Assembly (NCBI GenBank): GCA_965644295.1
Contig: CBFFRP010000127.1
Location: forward strand, 62,001-126,000
DNA length: 64,000 nucleotides
Direction of reading: 5' to 3'
Origin: Paraphysomonas bandaiensis
Taxonomy: Eukaryota; Chrysophyceae
Every line of letters begins with the position of its first letter. Within the stretch, counting starts at the first letter, position 1. The position numbers were made by a program, and so were the translations under genes. The notes below the pieces were generated by a model. It was not told where the DNA came from and made no database searches. It worked only from the letters and a program-made list of their open reading frames with translations. Below are positions 23,308 through 34,310 of the stretch, one piece after another.

Positions 23308-23836
23308 ACTTTAACTGAGAATTATATATAGCTAATGCTTCTATGTGCAGATGAATGAGGGATGCATCTGCTAACTGTGATATAGTGGAGAGAGGAGTGT
23401 ATGTATATATATGTATGTATATATATGTCGAACTCTATGTGAAACTAACAGACAAACACTTCACTTCACTCTCTACATGCATACACGGTACATACATCTA
23501 TGGAACATGCAATGAGCACCTCCGAGTACTCCTCTACAATGCATACTACTCCAAATAGTATATAGCTGTACTGATACAGTATATACAGCAGTACATGTAT
23601 ATGTATGTATATCACTGTAGAGATAGTGAGTGTACTGTAATATCGTATACAGGTACTGTATACGGTTTTCATTACTACGCACTATGTGCAGAGAAGACTG
23701 CTGTACCCATGCATGTATCTATGCAGAGTATGGCTGTATCCTCTATGATGATCTTCATATATATTAACACACACACAACTATGAGCACAGGGGTGAATCT
23801 CAAGTAATCATCAATAAATAAACACGAGCAGTAGAT
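23308..23836. promoter_or_regulatory. Divergent intergenic region between Pelota and the channel gene
   Basis: TA/GTA-rich with ATACAGCAGTACATGTATAT at 23583-23602 and several GTATGTATATATATG runs. No coding evidence. Confidence 0.4.
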
Positions 23837-26639
23837 ATGCAGGCGGAGAGACAGGCCCGTATGGGCAGACGACAGCCAATGAGTCTTCAGATCTTATCTG
23901 CGGCGGAATTACTGGAATTAGAGAACGCTACAAGAGAGCGCCACTTCATTGATCACATTCGAGTCTTTATCCCGCTATTGCTATGGCTAGTGGATGAATA
24001 ACATCATGTGTTTGCTCATGTTGCATGTGTAGGGTGCTGTGGATGATGGTCGGGACTTGCTTCTACGCGGTGCATTCAGACTATGGATGGGCAAAAGGAC
24101 TGTACATGAGTGTTAATATTGGTATATATAATCTATAAATGCATTATGCGTCTATCTTATGTTGATGAACAGGGTGGGGTCTAAATTGGCCACTTGATGA
24201 GTCGTTTTATCAAGACGGATCATATAACACGCCGTCGTTTCGGTTGTATTCCCTCTTCCATACAGCCGCAGGGACTGTATTTTTAGGTGCATCCACCATA
24301 TATATTGCTCAGGTAATGACGGGTAGCAAAGACAATTGGATCAATAGGACAAGGGCGGATACAGGTGACTCTTGGTTGTCCCACTTGTCTGCACGCCTCC
24401 CGCATTATAGAGCCATCATGTTGCTAATTGTGTGGTTTTTCCTTGGAGTTGTATGGTTTTGGGCTCTACAAGATTGGGATATATTAAGTTCTATTGACTT
24501 CGTAATATCTACTCTTACGGGTGGTGGATACCGAAGCATAGTATTTTCTTCACCGAATTGGCAGTACGCGATGGCAGCATTGTACACTACAGCGGGCGTC
24601 CCACTCATGGCGATTACCATCGGACTCTCGGTTAGTGTTTTCTTTGAGCCTACTAATGATGACCTCATTAGCAAACTTATTGCTGATATAACGCAAGAGG
24701 AGCTTAGTTTCATGGAAGAATATGGGGTGATTGACGGTGACGGTGAGGTAGATAGGTCTGAGTTCATCATTCTTATGACCGTAAGGATTGGAAAAGCGTC
24801 TCCCGATCTCATCGGAACTATAAATGATCGTTTCAGAGAACTGGATCGAAGGCATATGAAACGAATTCCCTACGACGACATAATAGCTGGGCGCCGACAG
24901 GTGACTCCAGCAATGCGGAAACTCGCGTTTGCACGAGGATTGAGTTCCATCAACCTCAACTCATTTGCTGATGTGGTGTCTGGTTCACTCTCTCCCCGTC
25001 AACTTGTATCTTCGGGTTCGTTTTTAAGCTCTCGTTGTAGTGTAGACAGCATTGTAGAAGAGACAAGTGCAGCTGAAACTAATATGGATGGCGTTCCTTC
25101 CGCTCCTAACGAAGGGTGTGTATGTGCCAATTCTGGGGATGTGGAATTGGAAGTTGTTCAGCAAGACATTTCCGTGTCAAGCCCAAATACAAGTAATCAC
25201 ACTGCCGGAATTAAGCTCGAGATAGAAATCCCTGAGGTTGAAGATGACTCTCATTCATCCAGAAGTACAGGCTCTTCTCAAGATGAACATAGTACTGTGG
25301 AGTGTGGAAGTAGGAGCGACGATAAGGTCCAAGAGATGAAAACTGCATTCAGATCACGTCGTGGTCAAGCTAAATCACTACACTCCATCATTGGGAATCT
25401 TAGGGATACACCCATTGCCTCATCACGGAGAGGCAGTGTGTATGCTCCGTCTCCACTTTACGCCCCATCTCCAATGCTCCTGCGTACTCTCTCTTCAACT
25501 CTTAAGATAGAGGATCAGGACACTTTGTCCCCATCAGGCAGTGATATGGCTGTTGTTGGCGACAGATTGCTTTGTATGTCGCATGCATTTCGCTCCTTTC
25601 ACCCGTATGTGAAGATATTTATTTCATGGTACATTATATACTTGTATATATTGTTTCTGGTGGCTGACGGTTTTCAGGGTACTCTGGGTCCTCATTGGGA
25701 CATTATTCTACTCTCTGTATGACGCTACTGGAAGTGGAAGTAGAATATCCCCTGCAAGAGGCTTTTACATATCCACTAGTGTTGGTGTGGGTATGTTTTG
25801 GATGAGAGGCGAGAACAGCCTTGAATACGATGCAGTGGTAAAGGTTTTCACATTGGCTCACATGTTGCTGGGAGCTGTAGCGGTGGGAGTCGTTCGTGCT
25901 GCTGTAGCCAATGAGCTCGCAGAGTCGAAATCAAACTGGTATTTTGCTGAAATGAGCATTGTGTATATGTGTAATAGAAATAATTGCTAGGTATAAAGAC
26001 GTGTTACGTAAAAAGAAATTAGCTGCCTGCGCTAAATCGTCAAGCGTGTGGGATTACGCAGTCGAATTGTGTAAGTATTACGGCCCCAAGGAGAAGGCTC
26101 ACATAGCGTTCTTGTCCTTTTGCGCAGTTGGGGTGGGATGGTGTTGTGGCCGATTTGATTTCTACTTTCTCCGAGCACTGTTTTTTAGCTTTTCTTCCAT
26201 GACAGGTGGAGGTCTTCAGCCAGTACCGCTTGACGCGAAGGACTGGGAATATGCAGTAGTTGGACTATATGTTGCATGTGGAACACCAATAGCGGCTGTA
26301 TCGTTGAGTCTTTTGGCTCAAACCATAGCATCTACAGGAGCAAAAATGAATTTAACTGATATTATGAATACGCTCATTACCGAAAAAGAACTCGAAATGA
26401 TGAGATCATTTGAAATTGAAAATGGCGATGGCTACATTACAATGAGTGAGTTTGCTGTCTTAATGCTTGTACGAATGGATGCCATAAGTACGGATATGAT
26501 AAAGGTTATTAATGAGTGGTACCATGGGCTTGATCCGGGAGATGCCGGAGGAATATCATATGATAAGCTGACCCGATCTCATGTTGTCACCGGTCGCTCG
26601 TGGAGGAAGAAAGTCGCAGCTGTAATTGGGCGTGGGTAA
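23837..26639 (+). CDS. K+ channel-like protein with four pore loops and two EF-hand regions
   Basis: Five exons (23837-23985, 24033-24121, 24173-25628, 25678-25938, 25991-26639) give 867 residues. The protein is a tandem duplication of a TPK-like two-pore unit. Unit 1 has pore-like loops at about 72-85 (MSVNIGWGLNW) and 188-199 (STLTGGGYRS), then an EF-hand-like region (IDGDGEVDRSEF, about 265-276). Unit 2, after a disordered Ser-rich linker (about 290-555), has ISTSVGVGMFW (596-606), SSMTGGGLQP (720-730) and a second EF-hand-like region (ENGDGYITMSEF, about 794-805). Each loop lies between hydrophobic helices (WVLWVLIGTLFYSLYD parallels WVLWMMVGTCFYAVHS). Canonical filters read TVGYGD; here they are IGWG, TGGG, SVGVG and TGGG. 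Both EF loops lack Asp at position 1. A Ca2+-regulated cation channel is inferred, but selectivity cannot be predicted. The first intron appears to be GC-AG. Confidence 0.8.
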
Positions 26640-28339
26640 GATAGTCGTCGTATGGTTCCGGTGGCCTTCGTATTTACGCAGTAAATACCATAGCTTTACC
26701 GGCGGTTGAGTTCAAATTACTTCCCGAAATTGTATATATATCCCTGGTACATTAACAGATCAGTAGTCGTGATGGCTTTTGTGATGTTGATGATCAGTAA
26801 TTTATCAGTGCAGAAAGCACTGTTTTTATGTGACATCGCTTCAGTGATTTCTGTCAATACTGTAAATTATATTAATTGAAAGGATCTTTTTTTGTTTGTA
26901 AGTGCGTAACCAGCAAACCCATCAACGTTTTTGATAAAAATATATAAAATATGGGGGTCGAATTTGAATCTGATGTCGGATGAATATGATGTAAAAAGTG
27001 TGTGGTTCAAAAAAATCTACTCAATTCTTGAAAGTGAGTTACTGTGTTTCAAAGTCCAAAGCTGGTGTTTAACTACAGTGTATTGTCCTATATGTCAACA
27101 AAACAACAATTACACATCAGATGATGGCAGTCAACTAATTACGAAACGCAAAGATAGTACTACCTATATACTATATATAGGTTATGTTAAATTGGGAAAT
27201 TGTTGCCCAGCCCTATAACAGTAAGACACGTATATTGATGGAATATACATATTAGGACGATGATAAGGTTGTGTTGTTGTATGGTGATTTTGGGGAACAC
27301 AACAATAACCAACATGAATATTTCTCTCTACAAGTCGTGTTTTTAATTGCTACTGTATTTTCAGTTTCTTTACATAATTTATTCCTTTTCCTGTTGTTGT
27401 AGTTTTTTGTAGATTCTGTATTTCATTGATACACAGAATTCAGGATAGCTACTAGTTAGCAATATCATCAACATACTACAAGTACATACTTGAAGTAGGT
27501 TGGATTTAATAAATAGAGAAAAGATCATATGAATTCGTTCATAGCGTAACAATGTAATCGTGGCATTTACACAACCGAGTAATTTATTACACAAATACTT
27601 AAAAATCTAATAAGATACAGAATCACATAACAATAAAATGGCAGTCCGAGGTAGACCTGGTTTTCCCGCCTTAAATTTTAAAAGGTTAACTGGTCCAAGC
27701 AAATAATATCTTCATAGATAGTATCTTTGTGTTACTTTTTCCTGTATCACCTTCGTTTCGTTCTGCGCAGTGTAAAAAGGGTGCTCATAAGTCTCTCTCG
27801 AAGATCAAGTTAGTATCTTGATCTTTACCGTGGGTAGCTGCTGGCAGGTGTTGAACTTGATGAATACTTTTAGCGTGCATACGAGAGGGTGGTCTAATAT
27901 AATAATATATATGTATATATATAGTATAAAAGCTACGTCTGACTGTTCAGTGTTATAAAACCTTCTCGACGTATACTACAGTTATGTTGTTTATGGCATG
28001 CATCAAGGTCTGATGCACAGTTCTTCGCAGATATAGGCATCCTTGAAACACTTTAAATGGAATATGTAGACTGAGTCCCAAGTAAGTGCACAAGCGTGAT
28101 AAAAAGTTGGGGCAATATACCTAACCTGATAAAATTGACTTTTATACCAGGTTTCATTAAAGATTATTTTATTGTAGTGTGTATCTCAGTAGTAGGGTTC
28201 ACAATAAAAAAAAATCACAACTAAATCTATTGAAAATTAGGTCGTGTAAGATATGGCGCACTTTTTCACGTATGGACGCTTTTATTTACTCACACTTATG
28301 GCTAATATACATATTAAAAATATTTATTTCTCTGTGTTA
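26640..28339. other. Long intergenic stretch, no supported gene
   Basis: AT-rich, with only short unsupported frames on both strands. A small hairpin (TATTTACGCAGTAAATA, about 26670-26686) lies shortly after the channel stop. No RNA gene or element copy recognised before 28340. Confidence 0.5.
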
Positions 28340-28340
28340 T

Positions 28341-29131
28341 ATTGAAAGTCTTATTATTAGCAATAGGCGTTAAAAACCTGCACCAACTTTTAGTAGCTAG
28401 ATGAATGCTAGACAAACTAGTTAGACCTCTACCTGTAACTAATCAGTACACACTTTTTTTATCCTACTATATTTAGCGCTACGAAAGATGCTTGTGCGTC
28501 GTCGCAAGCACCAAGGTGCGACCACTTTCGCTCTGAGTTCTTATAAGGTGAACATCCCGGATGTTTGACTTCAGCAGGCAGCCCAATACCCCGGTTACCC
28601 TTCAGGTGGGCCCAGTCATCTCTTCCTTCATTCTGGCTTTATGTTTGTTTTCTGACACAAAGCGAGCAAACTGGCATTTCTTGATGAAAGATCTAAAGAC
28701 GTTTAAGAATGCCAGTTTGCTCTAATCCGTCAGCAATTACGACAAAAGTGCACGAACTGATTCTGGACAGCGCCAAGGTCACTAAGAGAGCTCGACTTGG
28801 TACCTATGAGTCCAGCTACCGCTGCTTGCTTCATATCAAAGCACAATCTAATATCTAATGTTGTTGAGAGGCTCTGTAGTCGTGCAAAGTTGATTATATG
28901 ACACCTGGGCGTAGATGCATGAACCCTTCTTGTCTAGAATCGTTGCTATTCCTACGAGCCAATTACATCTTGTGGGATGAAGCCCTGCAAGAAGCAAGAA
29001 GATCCTGATGTGTCAGTGGAGAGCGAGAAGTATTGCTTTACGACTCGTAGTCATAATCATTCAGTGGATTCTTCTAGCCACTAATTAGTGCAGGTTTTCA
29101 ACGCCTATTGCTAAATAATAAGACATTCAAT
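28341..29131 (+). mobile_element. Copy D: complete-ended TIR element, about 790 bp
   Basis: The left end TTGAAAGTCTTATTATTAGC (28343) with CAATAGGCGTTAAAAACCTG mirrors the right end CAGGTTTTCAACGCCTATTG then CTAAATAATAAGACATTCAA (29090-29130); both ends are flanked by TA. The left arm shares the family core (AAGCACCAAGGTGC, GCAGGCAGCCCAATACCCCG) up to about 28610, after which the sequence is unrelated to other copies. No transposase frame, so it is non-autonomous. Confidence 0.8.
28664..28723. repeat. Strong hairpin inside copy D
   Basis: GAGCAAACTGGCATTTCTTG pairs with AAGAATGCCAGTTTGCTC about 20 bases downstream, an almost perfect stem of 17-18 bp. It lies in the part of copy D not shared with other family members. 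Confidence 0.75.
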
Positions 29132-29729
29132 AACGATTCGTAGTCTGCTATTACACTAAATTAATTAGTAATCAAGTGCAAAATTCATACTTTCTCTCGA
29201 CATTTCTTTCGTGAATAGTTTTCAACTATCAGTATAATATATTTGACAGGAGAGGTTTGCTTACGGATAAATTTTCAATTTATTATGAAAACCTTTAAAA
29301 TATACAAAAAACCAATTAAACCACCAATAACTGGGTCAATACAGCATATCAATATGCGAGGATCACTAGTAGTTTGGGATACTCATTTACTACTAGTACG
29401 CTCTGATATAAAACGAAGCATCAATACACATATACTCGAACATAGCCTAAGCTTTCGTTAGAATAAGAAGATAGATGTTCCGCATCTATCGGAACAAAAT
29501 TAATGTACTCCGCAAGCCGCATATATATATACTTGAGGTCACCTGTATCAGGCAACCTATAAATAAAAAATGGTATAGTATTTGTAAATTGGAACAGTGA
29601 ACTAAAGAATAACTGACTCATGAATACGGTGGTACAGCAGCTGGTGGACAGACTACAATGATATATTGAAGTCTCCTCACAAGATTTCTCGGCTCCACAT
29701 ACGCTCAAGGCACAATGACTTCATGGTGC
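29132..29729. other. Intergenic DNA, no supported gene
   Basis: Contains the 3' flank of the minus-strand CCCH gene. Short frames on either strand have no splice support or recognisable similarity. Confidence 0.45.
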
Positions 29730-31047
29730 CTAATATATCGACTCATAAGGTCGATGACACTGCGGTGCGACAGTAACGCGAGGGTGCGCTTTCTCCAAAG
29801 TAGAGCCTACACGCGTCATCATCATTGCGTTGTGGGGAGAGAGATCCCACCGCTCCATCGCCATCGCAGTAGATGTCGGCGAGTCAGCAAGAGTCCGAGA
29901 AACCCTTCGCGGAGGAGACCGAACTGAATGATCCCCTGGAATTCGAAAGACCCTTGGGTAGTCAGCATCCACAGTACATTCTGCAGAAATTAAATAATAA
30001 GATATTGAAAATAACCGTAGAATCCATACAGCTTACTCACCACGATCAGCAGATTGGAGCACAAACCCGTCAGCTGTCTCCCAATCATCCAGCCCATACG
30101 AAACTGGACTGGATGCCATAGTGTGTGGATTCGAGGTAGGTGGGGTGCTAAACTCGTCAAGGAAGGATGATGCGGACGACGATGTTGTGGACGCAGAAGA
30201 TCTTGACAGTCTCCTAATAGCTATGGAGGAAAGCTCAGATTCCTCCAACAGACGATCATGAACAGTAGAGAGGTTCACGAACACGGCAAGGCGAGACCCA
30301 CTGCTATGCTTGTTGCGAGTGTTAAACGGATCATCGTATGATGTGGTGGAGTCGGAAAGATGAGTTTCGCGAGACTTGTTCTTGCGATTTACTGTGGTGT
30401 TGTCAGTGCGAACAGATGCTGCAGCGACTGTGCAGAAATCAACAAAGTGGTTCCACCTGAATGAAAACTATGAACAAGGCATACTGAATACAGGGGTATA
30501 AAAACTCGGAGTAGGCTAACAAAACCAATTTAGTCTAGCTGCTAGATACGAATACTTACAGGCTGTACATTGCTTCGGAATCACTATAACACCCAGTCGG
30601 AGTCGTGGCAGCAGGAACAGTGTACCTGCTGTAAACAGATCCCTTCCCGTGAGTAGTACGCGGGATTGTGGGCCAGTAGAAGCTATCTTGCGACTCCTTA
30701 TCCTCCTTGTTTTTCTTCTGTACAGAAGTCAGAGGGTATTGACGAAAACATGGGTACCTACCCTTGTCTTGCTCTTTGCAGTGGGGTGCATAAGTCGCGG
30801 ATCATGGATGTATATACCTGCCCATATACATAAGGAAAACATAACCAGGTCGTAAATATCTTACATCTATCGCGGTATGGGCACCAACCAACAGAGATGA
30901 AAGTCCTGTGTAATGGAAATTTGTATTAGAATAGGCAATCTAGAGAGGTATAAGTACGTACTTGCATGGCAGTTGGCGAGTTTTATCATTATTATCATCT
31001 GGACACATTGATGACACAGCACAATGACTTCTACCACGCCTGTCCAT
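29730..31047 (-). CDS. CCCH (TTP-type) zinc-finger protein
   Basis: Six exons on the minus strand (31047-30962, 30905-30865, 30817-30762, 30717-30560, 30456-30041, 29980-29730) give 335 residues. A tristetraprolin-type finger is split over three exons: C-x8-C-x5-C-x3-H in PCKTFISVGWCPYRDRC followed by IYIH. The motif only appears when the 56-bp and 47-bp introns are removed, which strongly supports the model. Downstream blocks FYWPTIPRTTH and MYSLWNHFVDFC look conserved; the rest is Ser/Thr-rich. TTP-type fingers usually bind AU-rich mRNA to control stability. Only one finger is visible, whereas animal TTP has two, so either a second finger is absent or the true start lies upstream. The ATG at 31047 is the first plausible one; an extra 5' exon ending near 31260 is possible. 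Confidence 0.75.
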
Positions 31048-31994
31048 ATCAAAAGGGACACTGCCTACTGATAGTGACGTTAGAGTCGAAGGGAATGAAG
31101 TTAAGTCAAGTGTGTACCTGGACGGGACGTGGAAGTGGAGAGAGAGAAGGCCTTATTCATAGAGGGCTGTCTCATTGCAGTCATATCAGTTCTCTGCGAT
31201 ACTCATTAGAAGCGACATACAGCATTGAAAGGCTGTACCTGATAAGGGTAAGAGAGGGAAGGAGCAACTCCTCGGTCCAAGGGTGCTCTCTCTACACGCA
31301 TATCCCGGTAGTGGTCGTGACTTATCTGGGCAAGCATTGCTACTACTAACTCTTCTTATCGTCTCTTTAACAGAGCAATACAATAACTATGTATATTGGT
31401 GTAATTATGATGAGGCTGTGGCGTCATTAACCCCAAGGGCGGGTGTCGTTAGCTGTTCCAATGGTCGTATGTCTAAAGTCATTGGATTCCTTTATTAGCC
31501 AATCACAGCTTATCACGTGCGACTTTATTAGGGCTGTCCTCATGTAAGTACGCACGACACGTATATGTATCTTTGCACCTACACGTCATCCACATTCTAA
31601 CATTCCCACATCAGGAGCAGCATACACAATTCCAACCACCAATTCTTTGGTGGATGCTGTATACAGCAGTATACAGTCTATGTAGTCTAAACAATGTCAT
31701 ACGAAGTAGTACCGAAAGTACGATGGACATAGCAGCGACCACCACATCACTGGCAAAGGGAATTCTGGGGAATAGTGGTTTATTTTTGCTGGCGTCGCTG
31801 ATTTCGATCAGTGTCAGAGTTTCCATTTCGATTTAAACCCATCTACAGTTAGCGTATCACCCTTGCAGATATATCTAGCATTTAGTCCGTATACTTCAGA
31901 GTTTTTTAAATAAAATTCTTTGTATATTGTGGAACCAGGGAATGCCGTCTGTGCGCAGCAAATTTTATTGATAAAGCGTTTATTATTATCACTT
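31048..31994. promoter_or_regulatory. Divergent intergenic region between CCCH and lipid-anchored genes
   Basis: Contains an extended palindrome, CTGTATACAGCAGTATACAG (31657-31676), and a possible upstream exon of the CCCH gene on the minus strand around 31250-31380. Otherwise no coding evidence. Confidence 0.45.
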
Positions 31995-32912
31995 ATGGGA
32001 GCCTGTGGTAGTACCGGAACGAAGCTCTATCTTCACGGCGGGGTCGTGGGCGAGGATGATGTTTACCCGACCCCTATTCCGTCTCCAAAGAGTTCGAAAT
32101 CTGTCAAACGCGTGAGTGATAGATCGACGCGATCGATGTGTGCAGACAGTCTCATGGATTCCACCCCTGAAAATACAAGTCAGCGTGTGGTCACACCTCG
32201 CTTAACATCCTGCAAAGATTCTCAGCAGGAAAGTAGTGGTGAAGAACAATGTACAACCACGAGGACCGTCCCTGTTCCGATGACTCCTTTGCAAATGCTT
32301 AGCAGAGGCAGTTCTCACTCCGATGACGGTGCACCAGAATCCAATGTAGACATTGCTCTCGATCATGGTTGCGATAATAAAGATTCACGCAGTGTGAGCG
32401 TTGCCTATAGCAGTATCTACAATAGCGATGCCACAGTAATTTCACGCGAGGGCGGCTGTCAATCAGTTACCAGTCTATCTCGTGTTCCCATCAACATTTC
32501 CCCCCCTCGGTCACGTCACAATAGTATCTCAAATTTGTTACCGTCGCATAATACGTCACCGATAATTTCGAGAGTCAACAGTCGGACGGTGCCCTCCATG
32601 GACTCTCGTGATGATGATGATACACGGGGAGATTATTCTAGCGGCTCGCCAAATATTTCAAATATTTCAAGCCTCACATCTTGTTCCACGTCCCCTTCCC
32701 CGAAACTATCTTTCTCGTTGTCCGTTCAAAACTCTAGATCAGGAGATTCCCATGATTACTTACAAGTAGATAGAGACTTTCTACGCACTATTTCGTATCA
32801 CACTATGCCTAATCAGCGCCCCCTCAAGGTTATACCTTGGAACGATGGGGACAGCAGTCTAGACACTGTGCATGCTAGCGTCAATTGGATAGATGATAAT
32901 ATGACTCTGTAA
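31995..32912 (+). CDS. Ser-rich, predicted N-myristoylated/palmitoylated protein
   Basis: A single frame from ATG 31995 gives 305 residues. The start MGACGSTGT fits an N-myristoylation signal (Gly2, small residue at 6), with Cys4 as a likely palmitoylation site; an in-frame upstream extension to 31920 lacks an ATG and was not used. The body is Ser/Thr/Pro/Asp-rich with many S-P and R-x-x-S sites and no recognised domain, so probably disordered and phosphorylated. Two less degenerate segments near the C terminus (HDYLQVDRDFLRTISYH and PLKVIPWNDGDSSLD) may be binding motifs. The last codon is followed by TAAGTGTG, so a donor (CT|GTAAGTG) and further exons cannot be excluded. Function unknown. 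Confidence 0.65.
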   Translation: MGACGSTGTKLYLHGGVVGEDDVYPTPIPSPKSSKSVKRVSDRSTRSMCADSLMDSTPENTSQRVVTPRLTSCKDSQQESSGEEQCTTTRTVPVPMTPLQMLSRGSSHSDDGAPESNVDIALDHGCDNKDSRSVSVAYSSIYNSDATVISREGGCQSVTSLSRVPINISPPRSRHNSISNLLPSHNTSPIISRVNSRTVPSMDSRDDDDTRGDYSSGSPNISNISSLTSCSTSPSPKLSFSLSVQNSRSGDSHDYLQVDRDFLRTISYHTMPNQRPLKVIPWNDGDSSLDTVHASVNWIDDNMTL

Positions 32913-34310
32913 GTGTGATGTGGCTGTGTATTATGTGTACTAGTGTTGCTCACTGTTCACATGGAGTGTTCTATACGTGTTTCCTCCTTTTTGTTACATC
33001 TTCGTTTGTACCTCTCAATTGTAGAGGCTGTCTCCTCTGCATGGAGTCACTTTTATAAAGTTTTTTTGGTGATCACCGGAGAAGTACATTAGTAATAAGT
33101 ATAATACAACTTCTAGAAGTGCGAACGGTAAATGGAATGTGCTTGCAATTATTTCCGAAATGTATGCGGTTATCAAGTGTATGCAAATAGCCACATGTAC
33201 TTTCAGTCACATTCTTGGGGAAGTAGTGTAGGGTACAGGAATATAGGAACATACACTTAATAGATTTTGTTATCAGGACTGCACGTACTATTTGGTTGAT
33301 TTCATACTACTAATTTAATTCACTGGTATTGAGGTTCGTAATTAAATTGATTCTGCGAATTTACCGATTAAATGATTGCTATTATTATGGTGTACAAGTT
33401 TCACGCGTATATATAAAGAAAGGTATAGAGTTTTAAACAAAACAAAATCAAGCAGCTGCAGCAAAATACAGGTGAATATTCACTGTAACGCGTGAGTTCT
33501 GGTCAAATGTCCCCTTATTCCAGAGGGCATATTTTAGAAGTACAGGCAAAACTATTTTAAATGCCTTGGTTCATAGTTCATACTCTTCCATTGACCATTC
33601 TCGAGCAGACGTTGTGCACGGAGGCGATTAGAAGCTTCCAATCAATGGTCCTTTAATTGTAGTAACTGATGTATGCGATAATAACTACAAGTATGGTTGA
33701 TTACATACTACTCCAATTAAAGATCTTGTATAATCTCAATTTCAAAACTCTTGTACTCATCATCGCACCAAGGCTTCCCAATAAGCTGTAGAACTTTTAT
33801 AAAATAAGGTCTTGTTCATCCCAGAAGTCATGGTTTGGTACACAAGCTAGAGTAACTTTCGAACTCCTTGTCACAACACCACACTGTGTCCGAGGATTCG
33901 GTGGGTGAGCCTGAACACTCCATGTAGGCATCGCAGATGCTGGACCTTGGGGTGAACTTATTCGACCCGAAAACTAGATAGTCAAGATGACCGATGCCAC
34001 GGACATGTACAGTATATATATATATCTGGATGTGCTGTTGGCGGTGTCTGACAGTCGTGAGGCGAAGAAAGATCGCGGCGAAGATCACAGAGCAGCATAT
34101 GGAGATCGATCTGCTGATGATGGTTTCGGGCTGTCCAGTGGTATGATACGTGTATCAGTTTCATGGCAGTAGGGGGTGTATGTATACGGTGTATTATGTA
34201 TGTACCATTCGACAGCAGCACTGATGAAGCATCTCAAGTTGTCTGTTATACTCTGCGGAACTGTGACTTACTCATCATTGTTCAGACTCTAAAATATATA
34301 CAACGAGAAA
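32913..34310. other. Intergenic DNA with one weak exon candidate
   Basis: Mostly AT-rich. On the minus strand, 33970-33828 reads a Cys-rich open segment (RSSICDAYMECSGSPTESSD to SLCTKP and stop) with some coding character, but I could find neither a start nor a convincing acceptor. Confidence 0.3.

Noticed and set aside
30867-31061. Hydrophobic minus-strand frame resembling a membrane segment
   Set aside because: The neighbouring frame gives the CCCH motif after splicing, which is far stronger evidence.
33828-34088. 86-codon minus-strand frame as a full gene
   Set aside because: The first half is low-complexity and no start or acceptor is supported; at most the Cys-rich end is an exon.
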